The notes beneath the pieces are model-generated. The model did not search any database and was not told the origin of the DNA. It saw nothing but the letters and a program-made list of their open reading frames with translations. DNA of 64,000 bases from Sphingomonas sp. IW22. Its GTDB lineage: Bacteria; Pseudomonadota; Alphaproteobacteria; Sphingomonadales; Sphingomonadaceae. Of the stretch, positions 19,066 to 26,536 are shown one piece after another (position 1 is the stretch's first letter; each line of letters opens with the position of its first letter). The stretch spans positions 2,057,501 through 2,121,500 of the forward strand of contig NZ_JBGGWB010000001.1 of NCBI RefSeq assembly GCF_041321155.1, written 5' to 3'. The translations under genes were made by a program, and so were the position numbers.

Positions 19066-20328
19066 ATGGCGCGCATCGTGATGAAGTTCGGCGGCACCTC
19101 GATGGCTGGCATCGAGCGAATCCGGACCGTCGCGAAACTTGTGAAGCGCGAGTGGGAGGCCGGCAATCAGGTCGCAGTCGTCGTGTCGGCAATGGCCGGC
19201 GACACCGACAGGCTGGTGGGTTTCTGTCGCGAGGCATCCTCGCTTTACGATCCGCGCGAGTATGACGTGGTCGTCTCTTCAGGTGAGCAGGTGACTTCGG
19301 GTCTGCTGGCGATCGCATTGCAGGCGGCGGGCGTGCCCGCGCGCAGCTGGCTTGGCTGGCAATTGCCGATCCGCACCAGCGACGTCCACGCATCCGCCCG
19401 GATCGAGGATGTCGACACGACCGAACTGGACAAGAGCCTGGCCAATGGCGAGGTCGCGGTGATCCCCGGCTTTCAGGGCGCGACCGAAGGCGGGCGCGTA
19501 ACCACGCTGGGCCGCGGCGGATCGGACACATCGGCCGTGGCGATGGCGGCGGCGATGAAGGCTGACCGCTGCGATATCTATACCGACGTCGACGGGGTCT
19601 ACACGACCGACCCGCGCATTGTGCCGCGTGCGCGCAAGCTTGCGAAGGTTACGTATGAGGAAATGCTCGAACTGGCGAGCGTCGGGGCAAAGGTGCTTCA
19701 GACGCGGTCGGTCGGGCTGGCCATGAAGGAAGGCGTGCGCGTTCAGGTGCTGTCGTCCTTTGTTGGCGAAGACGGTGTGGTGCGCCCCGGAACGCTGATC
19801 GTGGGCGAGGAGGAGATCGACGACATGGAACGCCAGCTCATCACCGGCATCGCGCATGACAAGAACGAGGCCAAGGTCACGCTCGTTGAAGTGCCCGACC
19901 GCCCCGGCGCGGTCGCCGCGATCTTTGGCCCGCTGGCGACGGCGGGCATCAATGTCGACATGATCGTCCAGAACATCGCGCATGCGACCGGCTCGACCGA
20001 CGTGACCTTCACCGTGCCTAAGGCTGATCTGGCACGTGCGCTGGACACGCTGGAGAAGGAGCGCGCGACAATCGGTTACGCAAACCTGATCCACGACACG
20101 CGCGTGGCAAAGGTGACTGTGGTCGGTGTCGGCATGCGCAGCCATGCGGGTGTGGCAGCGACGATGTTCAACACGCTGGGCGCGCGCGGCATCAACATCC
20201 TTGCGATCACGACCAGCGAGATCAAGGTCAGCGTGCTGATCGAAGAGGACTATACCGAACTGGCGGTGCGCGTCCTCCACACCGCTTATGGGCTGGACGC
20301 ACCGGAAGAGGCGGGCGAGGCAGCCTGA
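19066..20328 (+). CDS. lysC: Aspartate kinase
   Basis: Phosphorylates aspartate, the entry to lysine, methionine and threonine synthesis. The 420-residue product begins MARIVMKFGGTSMAGIERI with the kinase KFGGTS motif. GRGGSDTSAVAMAAAM and the DVDGVYTTDPRI loop follow. Two C-terminal ACT domains (from about residue 265, e.g. VPDRPGAVAAIFGPLATAGINVDMIVQN) imply feedback control by lysine and/or threonine. Length and architecture match the type with alpha and internally started beta subunits; an internal start was not verified. The gene ends 4 bases before the convergent DedA gene. Confidence 0.96.
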   Translation: MARIVMKFGGTSMAGIERIRTVAKLVKREWEAGNQVAVVVSAMAGDTDRLVGFCREASSLYDPREYDVVVSSGEQVTSGLLAIALQAAGVPARSWLGWQLPIRTSDVHASARIEDVDTTELDKSLANGEVAVIPGFQGATEGGRVTTLGRGGSDTSAVAMAAAMKADRCDIYTDVDGVYTTDPRIVPRARKLAKVTYEEMLELASVGAKVLQTRSVGLAMKEGVRVQVLSSFVGEDGVVRPGTLIVGEEEIDDMERQLITGIAHDKNEAKVTLVEVPDRPGAVAAIFGPLATAGINVDMIVQNIAHATGSTDVTFTVPKADLARALDTLEKERATIGYANLIHDTRVAKVTVVGVGMRSHAGVAATMFNTLGARGINILAITTSEIKVSVLIEEDYTELAVRVLHTAYGLDAPEEAGEAA

Positions 20329-20332
20329 GCCG

Positions 20333-20938
20333 TCATGTCTGCTCGTGGCGGCGAAATGTCGCCACGCGGTAGATATAGTATAGCAGGATTGCGGCCATGA
20401 TGACGGTGCTGGCGGGGCCGAGCCACTGTTCCACCGCGTCATATTGCTTGCCGAGCACATAGCCCGCCAAGCCGAGCGCGCTTGTCCAAACGCCAGCGCC
20501 CAGCGTCGTTAGTAGCACGAAGCGCGCTGGCGGCATGTCGAACAGCCCGGCGGGGATCGAGATCAGCGTACGGATGCCCGGCACCAAATGGCCGAGCGGC
20601 ACCGCCCAGCGTGCATGGGCGTCGAACCAGTCGTCGATACGATCGATGTCCTTAGGGCTGAGGGTGATCCACCGGCCATGCCGGTCCGCCCAGCGTTTCA
20701 GGCGTTCTTCGCCAAGCCACTTGGCCACTGAGTACCAGAAAATCGCACCTGACAGCGTGCCGACCGTACCCGCCGCCAGAACGCCCGCGATGCTCAGTTC
20801 GCCTTGGCTGGCGGTGAAGCCCGCCATTGGCATGATCACCTCGGACGGGAGCGGCGGAAACAGGTTTTCGAGAAACATCAGCAGGGCGATGCCAGCATAG
20901 CCCGACTTTTCGATCAGATTGGTAATCCACTCGGTCAT
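20333..20938 (-). CDS. DedA family inner-membrane protein
   Basis: A 201-residue multi-pass membrane protein. The N-terminal ENLFPPLPSEVIMPMAGF is the conserved DedA/SNARE-associated motif with its acidic and proline residues. The conserved arginines and glycines of GHLVPGIRTLISIPAGLFDM follow. DedA proteins (also called VTT domain) are now linked to undecaprenyl-phosphate or phospholipid flipping and to membrane-potential maintenance. The start MTEWITNLIEKSG at 20938 is preferred over an upstream in-frame start at 20986, which adds a polar tail without family similarity. Confidence 0.93.
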   Translation of the reverse strand: MTEWITNLIEKSGYAGIALLMFLENLFPPLPSEVIMPMAGFTASQGELSIAGVLAAGTVGTLSGAIFWYSVAKWLGEERLKRWADRHGRWITLSPKDIDRIDDWFDAHARWAVPLGHLVPGIRTLISIPAGLFDMPPARFVLLTTLGAGVWTSALGLAGYVLGKQYDAVEQWLGPASTVIMAAILLYYIYRVATFRRHEQT

Positions 20939-21023
20939 CGGCCGGTGCCCCTTAATTGTGCGCATGATGGAACCGGCGAGCCGCAAAAGATTTCCATGAG
21001 AGGATCAAAACGGGGGAAGAACG

Positions 21024-21995
21024 ATCGACAGGCGGCGGACAGCGGCGGCGATTTTGTCGGCGGCGCTGGTTGCAGGATGCAACCGGCACCAGTCCGCGCT
21101 GGCGACGTTCGGTGCCGAGGCCGAGCAGATCCGCGTCATCACCATCGCATTGGTCGTGGGCGCGGTCGTGATCGCCGCGATCATGGCATCGATCTACTGG
21201 CGCGCCGTCCGCTCGCCCGAAGGCTCGATCACCCATAAGCAGGGGATGCGTCTGGTTTTGTGGATGGGCGGCGTCGGCTCGACGCTGGTTCTGACCACGC
21301 TTCTGATCTTTGCGCTCCCTGCCATGCGCCCGCGCGTTACGGGGCCGGGCGATCTGAAGATCACGGTCGAGGGGGAGCAATTCTGGTGGCGTGTCGGCTA
21401 TCGTCTACCGGACGACCGCCTGCTGCTTTCCGCCAATGAAGTGCGCATCCCGGTGGGGCGGACAGTCGCGTTCGAGCTGACCGGGCGTGACGTGATCCAC
21501 AGCTTCTGGATTCCCGGGTTGGCGGGGAAGATGGACATGATCCCTGGCCGCACCAACAGCCTGGTCGTCCGCGCGGACGAGGCCGGGCGCTTTCGGGGCG
21601 TCTGCACCGAATTTTGCGGGCTAAGTCACGCGTTGATGGCGTTTGAGGTCGTGGCGATGCCGGCGGACGCCTTCGACGCGTGGCTGCGCGATCAGGCCCG
21701 GCCCGCCGTCGGCGCGGGGGCAGGGCGCGGTGCGGCGCTGTTCGACGCCAATGGGTGCGGCGGATGCCACGCCATTCGCGGGACGGCGCATGATGCGGTG
21801 ATCGGCCCCAACCTCAGCCGCTTTGGCGACCGGTTGACGTTGGGCGCCGGGATCATGCCGCAGACAATCGAGAACACCGCCGCCTTTATCCGCGCACCGC
21901 AGGAAGCCAAGCCCGGCGTGCGGATGCCCGCCTATCCGCAGTTGAGCGAAGCGGATGCCCGCGCCATCGCCGTTTATCTCAAGGGGCTGAAATGA
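21024..21995 (+). CDS. coxB: caa3-type cytochrome c oxidase subunit II with fused cytochrome c domain
   Basis: Receives electrons from cytochrome c through a CuA centre. Two transmembrane helices are followed by the CuA domain: DVIHSFWIPGLAGKMDMIPG and CTEFCGLSHALM give both cysteines, both histidines and the methionine ligand. A C-terminal cytochrome c domain has CGGCH and a distal methionine in VRMPAYP. The N-terminus is unusual. The frame opens after a stop at 20997-20999 and has no ATG or GTG before the CuA domain's first helix. A TTG at 21054 is the first standard alternative start. Reading from 21024 gives DRRRTAAAILSAALVAGC, a full lipoprotein signal, with GGGGGA six bases before an ATC codon. 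I therefore give 21024, with 21054 as the alternative. Confidence 0.9.
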   Translation: MDRRRTAAAILSAALVAGCNRHQSALATFGAEAEQIRVITIALVVGAVVIAAIMASIYWRAVRSPEGSITHKQGMRLVLWMGGVGSTLVLTTLLIFALPAMRPRVTGPGDLKITVEGEQFWWRVGYRLPDDRLLLSANEVRIPVGRTVAFELTGRDVIHSFWIPGLAGKMDMIPGRTNSLVVRADEAGRFRGVCTEFCGLSHALMAFEVVAMPADAFDAWLRDQARPAVGAGAGRGAALFDANGCGGCHAIRGTAHDAVIGPNLSRFGDRLTLGAGIMPQTIENTAAFIRAPQEAKPGVRMPAYPQLSEADARAIAVYLKGLK

Positions 21996-24517
21996 GCCTT
22001 CACGCGCAGGACGACCCCGAACTCCGCCGCGCGCAGGAAGAGCGGCTGCGCGCCGTATGGGCGCCGCCGCAGGGGCTGTTCCTGCGCTGGAGCGACACGA
22101 ACAATGACCGGGTCGGTGTCTGGTACACGTTGACGGCGTTTGCCTTCATGCTGTTCGCGGGCGTGCTGGCGCTGATCATGCGGACGCAACTTGCCGCGCC
22201 CGACAATGATCTGGTGAGCGCGAACACCTTCAACCAGCTGTTCACGCTGCACGGCTCGATGATGATGTTCCTGTTCGCCGTGCCGATGTTCGAAGCGGTG
22301 TCGATCCTGATCCTGCCGCAGTTGCTGGGCGCACGCGACTTGCCGTTTCCGCGCCTGTCGGCCTTTGGCTATTGGTCGTTCCTGATCGGCGGCGTGTTCG
22401 TGTCGGGGTCGATCTTCTTCAACGCAGCGCCCGATGGCGGGTGGTTCATGTACCCGCCGCTGACCACGCGAACCGACCTGTCGGGGCTGGGCGCCGACAT
22501 CTGGATGCTGGGCCTGTCGTTTATCGAAGTGTCCTCAGTCGCAGCCGCCGTCGAACTGATCGTCGGCGTACTGAAATGCCGCCCGCCCGGGATGCGGCTG
22601 AACCTGATGCCGCTTTACGCCTGGTATATTCTGGTCGTGGCGGTGATGATCCTGTTCGCCTTTCCCCCGCTGATCGCCGGCGACATCCTGTTCGAAATGG
22701 AGCGGTTGCTGAACTGGCCGTTCTTCGATGCCAGCCGGGGTGGCGATCCGCTGTTGTGGCAGCACCTGTTCTGGATATTCGGCCACCCCGAAGTCTATAT
22801 CATCTTCCTGCCCTCCATTGCCCTGTTCGCGATGCTGGTGCCAACCTTCGCGCGGCGGCATTTGCTGGGCTATCCATGGATCGTGCTGGCTGCGGTGGGG
22901 ACAGCATTTCTGTCCTTTGGCCTTTGGGTCCATCATATGTTCACGACCGGGCTGCCCAAGATCAGCCTGGCGTTTTTCTCCGCCGCGTCCGAAGCGGTGG
23001 TGATCCCGACCGGCGTGCAAATTTTCGTGTTCATCGCGACATTATGGGCGGGCCGCGTCGTTTGGTCGACGCCGCTTCTGTTTGCGTCAGGCAGCCTTGC
23101 GATCTTTGTTATCGGCGGGCTGACGGGGGTGATGGTCGCGGTGGCGCCGTTCGACTGGCAGGCACACGACACCTATTTCGTCGTTGCGCACCTGCATTAC
23201 GTGCTGATCGGCGGCACGCTGATGCCGCTGTTTGCGGGCCTTTATTATTATTGGCCGATGATCACCGGCAAGAAATTGTCGGACCGGTTGGGACGCACGG
23301 CATTCTGGATGCTGTTCATCGGCGCGAACCTGACCTTCTTCCCAATGCATTTCTCCGGGCTGGAGGGGATGCCGCGGCGGGTCTTCACCTATCCGGCCGA
23401 ACTTGGGATTGGAGGGCTGAACCTGGCATCCACGCTGGGCGCCTATCTGTTCGCGGCGGGTGTTGCGGTAATCTGCGTCGATCTGGCGCTGTCGCCGCGT
23501 CGGGCCGTGGGCAAGCGCAACCCGTGGGATGCGGGCACACTGGAATGGGTTGAGGATCCGGGCGACGATACCCATTGGGGCGTGCGGTGTGTGCCGCTGG
23601 TCACCAGCCGCTATCCGCTGTGGGATCAGAAGGATTTCGTAAAGAAGGTTGATGAGGGCCGCTTCTTCCTCCCTGATGCGGAGGAGGGGCGGCGCGAGAC
23701 GATCGTGACCACGGTGCTGGACGCGCGCCCCTTGTCGGTCATCCGGCTCGGCACACCCAGTTTCAAGCCGATGCTGACGTCAGTCGCGCTGGGCGGCGTG
23801 TTCATCCTGACCACCTATCATCTTTACTGGGCGGCACTGGTCTGCGGCTTTGCAACGCTGGCAATGGTGTTGTGGTGGCTCTGGACCGGAACGGCTGAAA
23901 TTCCTGAAAAGGAATGCAAGCCGATCGGTCACGGGATCGAATTGCCGCTTTATGTCTCCGGCTCGTCTTCGCCCGGATGGTGGGCGATGTTCATTACGAT
24001 GATGGCCGACGCGACCGCCTTTTCCGGATTGGTCTTCGGCTATTATTTCTTCTGGACCCGGCACGATGATTTTCCGCCTGAAGGGATGGACGCGGCGCCG
24101 GGCATGTTCTGGCCCCTGGTCGCAATGGGCGGCAGCCTGGCGAGCTGGGCCGTGACGGTTGCCGCGCGCGAAGTTCATGCGCGCGGCGGTGTGGGTGCGG
24201 CGCGGATGCTGCTGGTCGCTGGCATCGCCTTGAGCGCGGTGGGCGTCTATGCGGGGTTGGCGGGGCCATGGCTGGCCGGGATGGATCCGGAAGCGCATGT
24301 CTATCCGGCGATTGTCTGGACGCTGGCGGTCTGGACTGCGGCGCATTCCGGTGTGGCGATCATCATGATGGGCTATACGCTGGCCCGCAGCCTCGCCGGG
24401 CGGATGACGCCGCGTCACGATGCCGAAATCCGCAACATCACCGTCTACATGCACTTCCTGGCACTGACGGCGGTGGTCACCTATGCCACCATCGGCCTGT
24501 TTCCGGAGGTTGCATGA
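21992..24517 (+). CDS. ctaD: Fused cytochrome c oxidase subunits I and III
   Basis: An 841-residue membrane protein joining the haem-copper catalytic subunit (about residues 30-570) to subunit III (about 600-841), as in Thermus-type caa3 oxidases. Subunit I keeps the haem a ligand in TLHGSMMMF, the CuB/active-site HPEVY (His265, Glu267, Tyr269), WVHHMF and AHLHY. The D-channel Asp is kept (Asp116 in LLGARD). The K-channel lysine is not: PTGIKVF of classical enzymes reads PTGVQIF here (Gln343). Asn residues of the D channel are also changed (Ile105, Ser123). The ATG overlaps the coxB stop (ATGA). Reduction of oxygen with proton pumping is expected but the pump may be modified. Confidence 0.94.
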   Translation: MSLHAQDDPELRRAQEERLRAVWAPPQGLFLRWSDTNNDRVGVWYTLTAFAFMLFAGVLALIMRTQLAAPDNDLVSANTFNQLFTLHGSMMMFLFAVPMFEAVSILILPQLLGARDLPFPRLSAFGYWSFLIGGVFVSGSIFFNAAPDGGWFMYPPLTTRTDLSGLGADIWMLGLSFIEVSSVAAAVELIVGVLKCRPPGMRLNLMPLYAWYILVVAVMILFAFPPLIAGDILFEMERLLNWPFFDASRGGDPLLWQHLFWIFGHPEVYIIFLPSIALFAMLVPTFARRHLLGYPWIVLAAVGTAFLSFGLWVHHMFTTGLPKISLAFFSAASEAVVIPTGVQIFVFIATLWAGRVVWSTPLLFASGSLAIFVIGGLTGVMVAVAPFDWQAHDTYFVVAHLHYVLIGGTLMPLFAGLYYYWPMITGKKLSDRLGRTAFWMLFIGANLTFFPMHFSGLEGMPRRVFTYPAELGIGGLNLASTLGAYLFAAGVAVICVDLALSPRRAVGKRNPWDAGTLEWVEDPGDDTHWGVRCVPLVTSRYPLWDQKDFVKKVDEGRFFLPDAEEGRRETIVTTVLDARPLSVIRLGTPSFKPMLTSVALGGVFILTTYHLYWAALVCGFATLAMVLWWLWTGTAEIPEKECKPIGHGIELPLYVSGSSSPGWWAMFITMMADATAFSGLVFGYYFFWTRHDDFPPEGMDAAPGMFWPLVAMGGSLASWAVTVAAREVHARGGVGAARMLLVAGIALSAVGVYAGLAGPWLAGMDPEAHVYPAIVWTLAVWTAAHSGVAIIMMGYTLARSLAGRMTPRHDAEIRNITVYMHFLALTAVVTYATIGLFPEVA

Positions 24518-24894
24518 AACGGGGACTGCCCGGCTGGGCCCGCCGCCTGCGCGTCACGCTATGGACGCTGATCGTCCCGCCGACGACCTGGGCGGTGCAC
24601 TTCCTGTTTTCCTACCTGTGGGCGTCGATATCGTGCGCCAAGGTGGGGGCGTTTGCGACGGTGCCGGTGCTGTTCCTGATCGGCACCATTCTGGCGCTGA
24701 TCGTGATCGCGGCATCCGGTTGGATTGCGTGGATGCAATCGCGAACGCCCGGCGACGCCCCGCCGCATCAGGATTCGACAGACGTCGATCGGCTGCGGTT
24801 TCTGGCGAAATCGACGCTGCTCTTGTCGGGCCTGAGTTTCGTGGGCGTTGTCTTCACTGCGTTGCCGGTAGTCTTCATCGGGGATTGCCGGTGA
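24514..24894 (+). CDS. Small membrane protein of the caa3 oxidase operon
   Basis: A 126-residue protein with three likely transmembrane helices (about residues 10-35, 45-70 and 95-120) and a basic N-terminus. It has no recognised domain. GGAGG lies five bases before its ATG, which overlaps the stop of the fused ctaD (ATGA); its own stop overlaps the next GTG (GTGA). Its place between subunit I/III and CtaG suggests an oxidase accessory subunit or assembly factor, perhaps standing in for subunit IV. That role is inferred from position only. Confidence 0.85.
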   Translation: MKRGLPGWARRLRVTLWTLIVPPTTWAVHFLFSYLWASISCAKVGAFATVPVLFLIGTILALIVIAASGWIAWMQSRTPGDAPPHQDSTDVDRLRFLAKSTLLLSGLSFVGVVFTALPVVFIGDCR

Positions 24895-25490
24895 AGCGGC
24901 AGTTCAGCCTGGCGGCCGGCGCGCTGTTGCTGCCGATCGGATGGTGGCTGGCGGCCGGCGGGTTCGGCATGACGGGGCATATGGCGGGTCATATGATGGC
25001 CGTCGCGGTTGCCGCGCCGTTGATCGCTTTCGGCCTTTCAGGCACCAGCGCCGACCCGGCCGCACGCTGGCCGCGCGCGGTTACGCCGATGGGGGCGATG
25101 CTGGTCGAGCTTGGCGTCGTGTGGGGCTGGCACCTGCCCGCATTGCGCGCCGCATCCGACAGCTATCGGCGGGCGATGGTGCTGGAACAGGGCATGTATC
25201 TGGCCGCCGGCTTTCTGTTGTGGAGTAGCGTGCTGGCCGCGCGGCACCGGGCGAGCGGCATTGGTGCGCTGTTGTTGACGTCGATGCACATGACGTTGCT
25301 GGGCGCGCTGATCGGGCTGGCGCCGCGCCCGCTCTATGACGGGATGGCGATGGGCCATCATGGCATCGAACCGCTGGCCGATCAGCAATTAGGCGGCGTG
25401 GTCATGCTGTTGATCGGTGCGGCAAGCTATCTGATCGGAGGACTTGCGATGCTCGCGGGACTGTTGCGTATGCGCGAGGTATCGGCATGA
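24891..25490 (+). CDS. ctaG: Cytochrome c oxidase assembly protein, caa3 CtaG type
   Basis: A 199-residue multi-pass membrane protein of the caa3_CtaG family (Bacillus-type CtaG, not the Cox11 type). It has a histidine- and methionine-rich second segment (MTGHMAGHMMAVAVAAPLIAFGL), WGWHLPALRAA, and SMHMTLLGALIGLAPRPLYDG, typical of the family. Bacillus CtaG is needed for caa3 oxidase activity, probably in copper delivery. The start is a GTG at 24891 within a GTGA overlap; the stop overlaps the next gene's ATG. It is part of the five-gene oxidase operon. Confidence 0.9.
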   Translation: MKRQFSLAAGALLLPIGWWLAAGGFGMTGHMAGHMMAVAVAAPLIAFGLSGTSADPAARWPRAVTPMGAMLVELGVVWGWHLPALRAASDSYRRAMVLEQGMYLAAGFLLWSSVLAARHRASGIGALLLTSMHMTLLGALIGLAPRPLYDGMAMGHHGIEPLADQQLGGVVMLLIGAASYLIGGLAMLAGLLRMREVSA

Positions 25491-26536
25491 CGATCCGCCT
25501 GACATGGAAACGCGCCGCCCTGGTGGTGGGCGCGTTGCTGGCGGCGGCTCTGGCCTTTGCCTGGTCGGGGCTGTTCCAGATCGCGGCGTCTTCGGGCCAT
25601 TGGCGCGTGACGGACTGGCTGTTGCACTGGGTCATGCGGAACTCGGTCAAAACCTACAGCTATTTCCAGACCCCCGAAGAAGTCACGACCGATCAGGGAC
25701 TGGTAAGCGCTGCGGGGCATTTCCGACAGGCATGTGCCGTCTGTCACGGGGCCCCGGGTGTGCGCCCGTCGCCGGTCATGCAAAAGGCGACTCCGCATGC
25801 GCCGGACCTGTCCGTCAACGCGCGCGAATGGACCGATCGCCAGCTTTACTGGATCCTCGAACACGGCGTGAAATATACCGGTATGCCCGCTTGGGCAGCA
25901 AAGGACCGGCCGGATGAGGTTCGCCGGATGGTTGCCTTTGTCCGGCGACTACCGACGATGTCGCCCGCCGAGTATCGCGCGTTGACCGAAGTGCAGGGTG
26001 GGGGCGCGGCGGCCAGTGTTCGGCCCGCTACGCTGGCCACCTGTACTGGCTGTCACGGCGTCGACGGGCGGGGCAGGGGCCAAGGCGATATCCCGGTGCT
26101 GGGTGGCCAGCGGCCCGAATATCTGTTCGCGGCGCTGCAACGATATGCGAGCGGCGAACGGTCGAGCGCGCTGATGCAGACAGCGGCCGCCCAGCTGACC
26201 ACGGCGGAGATGAAAACGCTGGCCCTGCACTTCGCCGCGATGCCGGGACTGTCGCGCGCGCAATTACCGTCTACTCACCCGCTGCTGACGCAGGGACGGC
26301 ACGGCGACCAGTTGCCCGCATGTGCGAGCTGCCATTCCCCCGACAAGGCCTATCCGGTCATCACCGGGCAGAACGCGACGTATATCGCGGATCGGCTGCG
26401 GGCATGGCGCGGCGATGAAAAGGTGGTCGATGCGCGCAAGCCCCATGCAACCATGCCCGTGATCGCAAGGCGTATCCCCGAAAGCCAGATCGAACCGCTG
26501 GCCGCCGCGCTGGCGGCGGCCGGTTCGGAGCGTTAG
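25487..26536 (+). CDS. Membrane-anchored triheme cytochrome c
   Basis: A 349-residue protein with one N-terminal membrane anchor (WKRAALVVGALLAAALAFAWSG) and three c-type haem sites: CAVCH (about residue 83), CTGCH (about 186) and CASCH (about 280). Candidate distal methionines lie in TGMPAWA and HATMPVIARR. It would carry electrons in the periplasm, most simply into the CuA/cytochrome c end of the caa3 oxidase encoded just upstream. It is the last gene of the operon, coupled to ctaG by an ATGA overlap. Its stop overlaps that of the convergent molybdopterin oxidoreductase gene. Confidence 0.92.
   Translation: MTIRLTWKRAALVVGALLAAALAFAWSGLFQIAASSGHWRVTDWLLHWVMRNSVKTYSYFQTPEEVTTDQGLVSAAGHFRQACAVCHGAPGVRPSPVMQKATPHAPDLSVNAREWTDRQLYWILEHGVKYTGMPAWAAKDRPDEVRRMVAFVRRLPTMSPAEYRALTEVQGGGAAASVRPATLATCTGCHGVDGRGRGQGDIPVLGGQRPEYLFAALQRYASGERSSALMQTAAAQLTTAEMKTLALHFAAMPGLSRAQLPSTHPLLTQGRHGDQLPACASCHSPDKAYPVITGQNATYIADRLRAWRGDEKVVDARKPHATMPVIARRIPESQIEPLAAALAAAGSER

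Noticed and set aside
20939..21023. An att-site or mobile boundary at the start of the oxidase cluster
   Set aside because: No direct repeat, tRNA or integrase was found at either side of the cluster, and composition does not change visibly.
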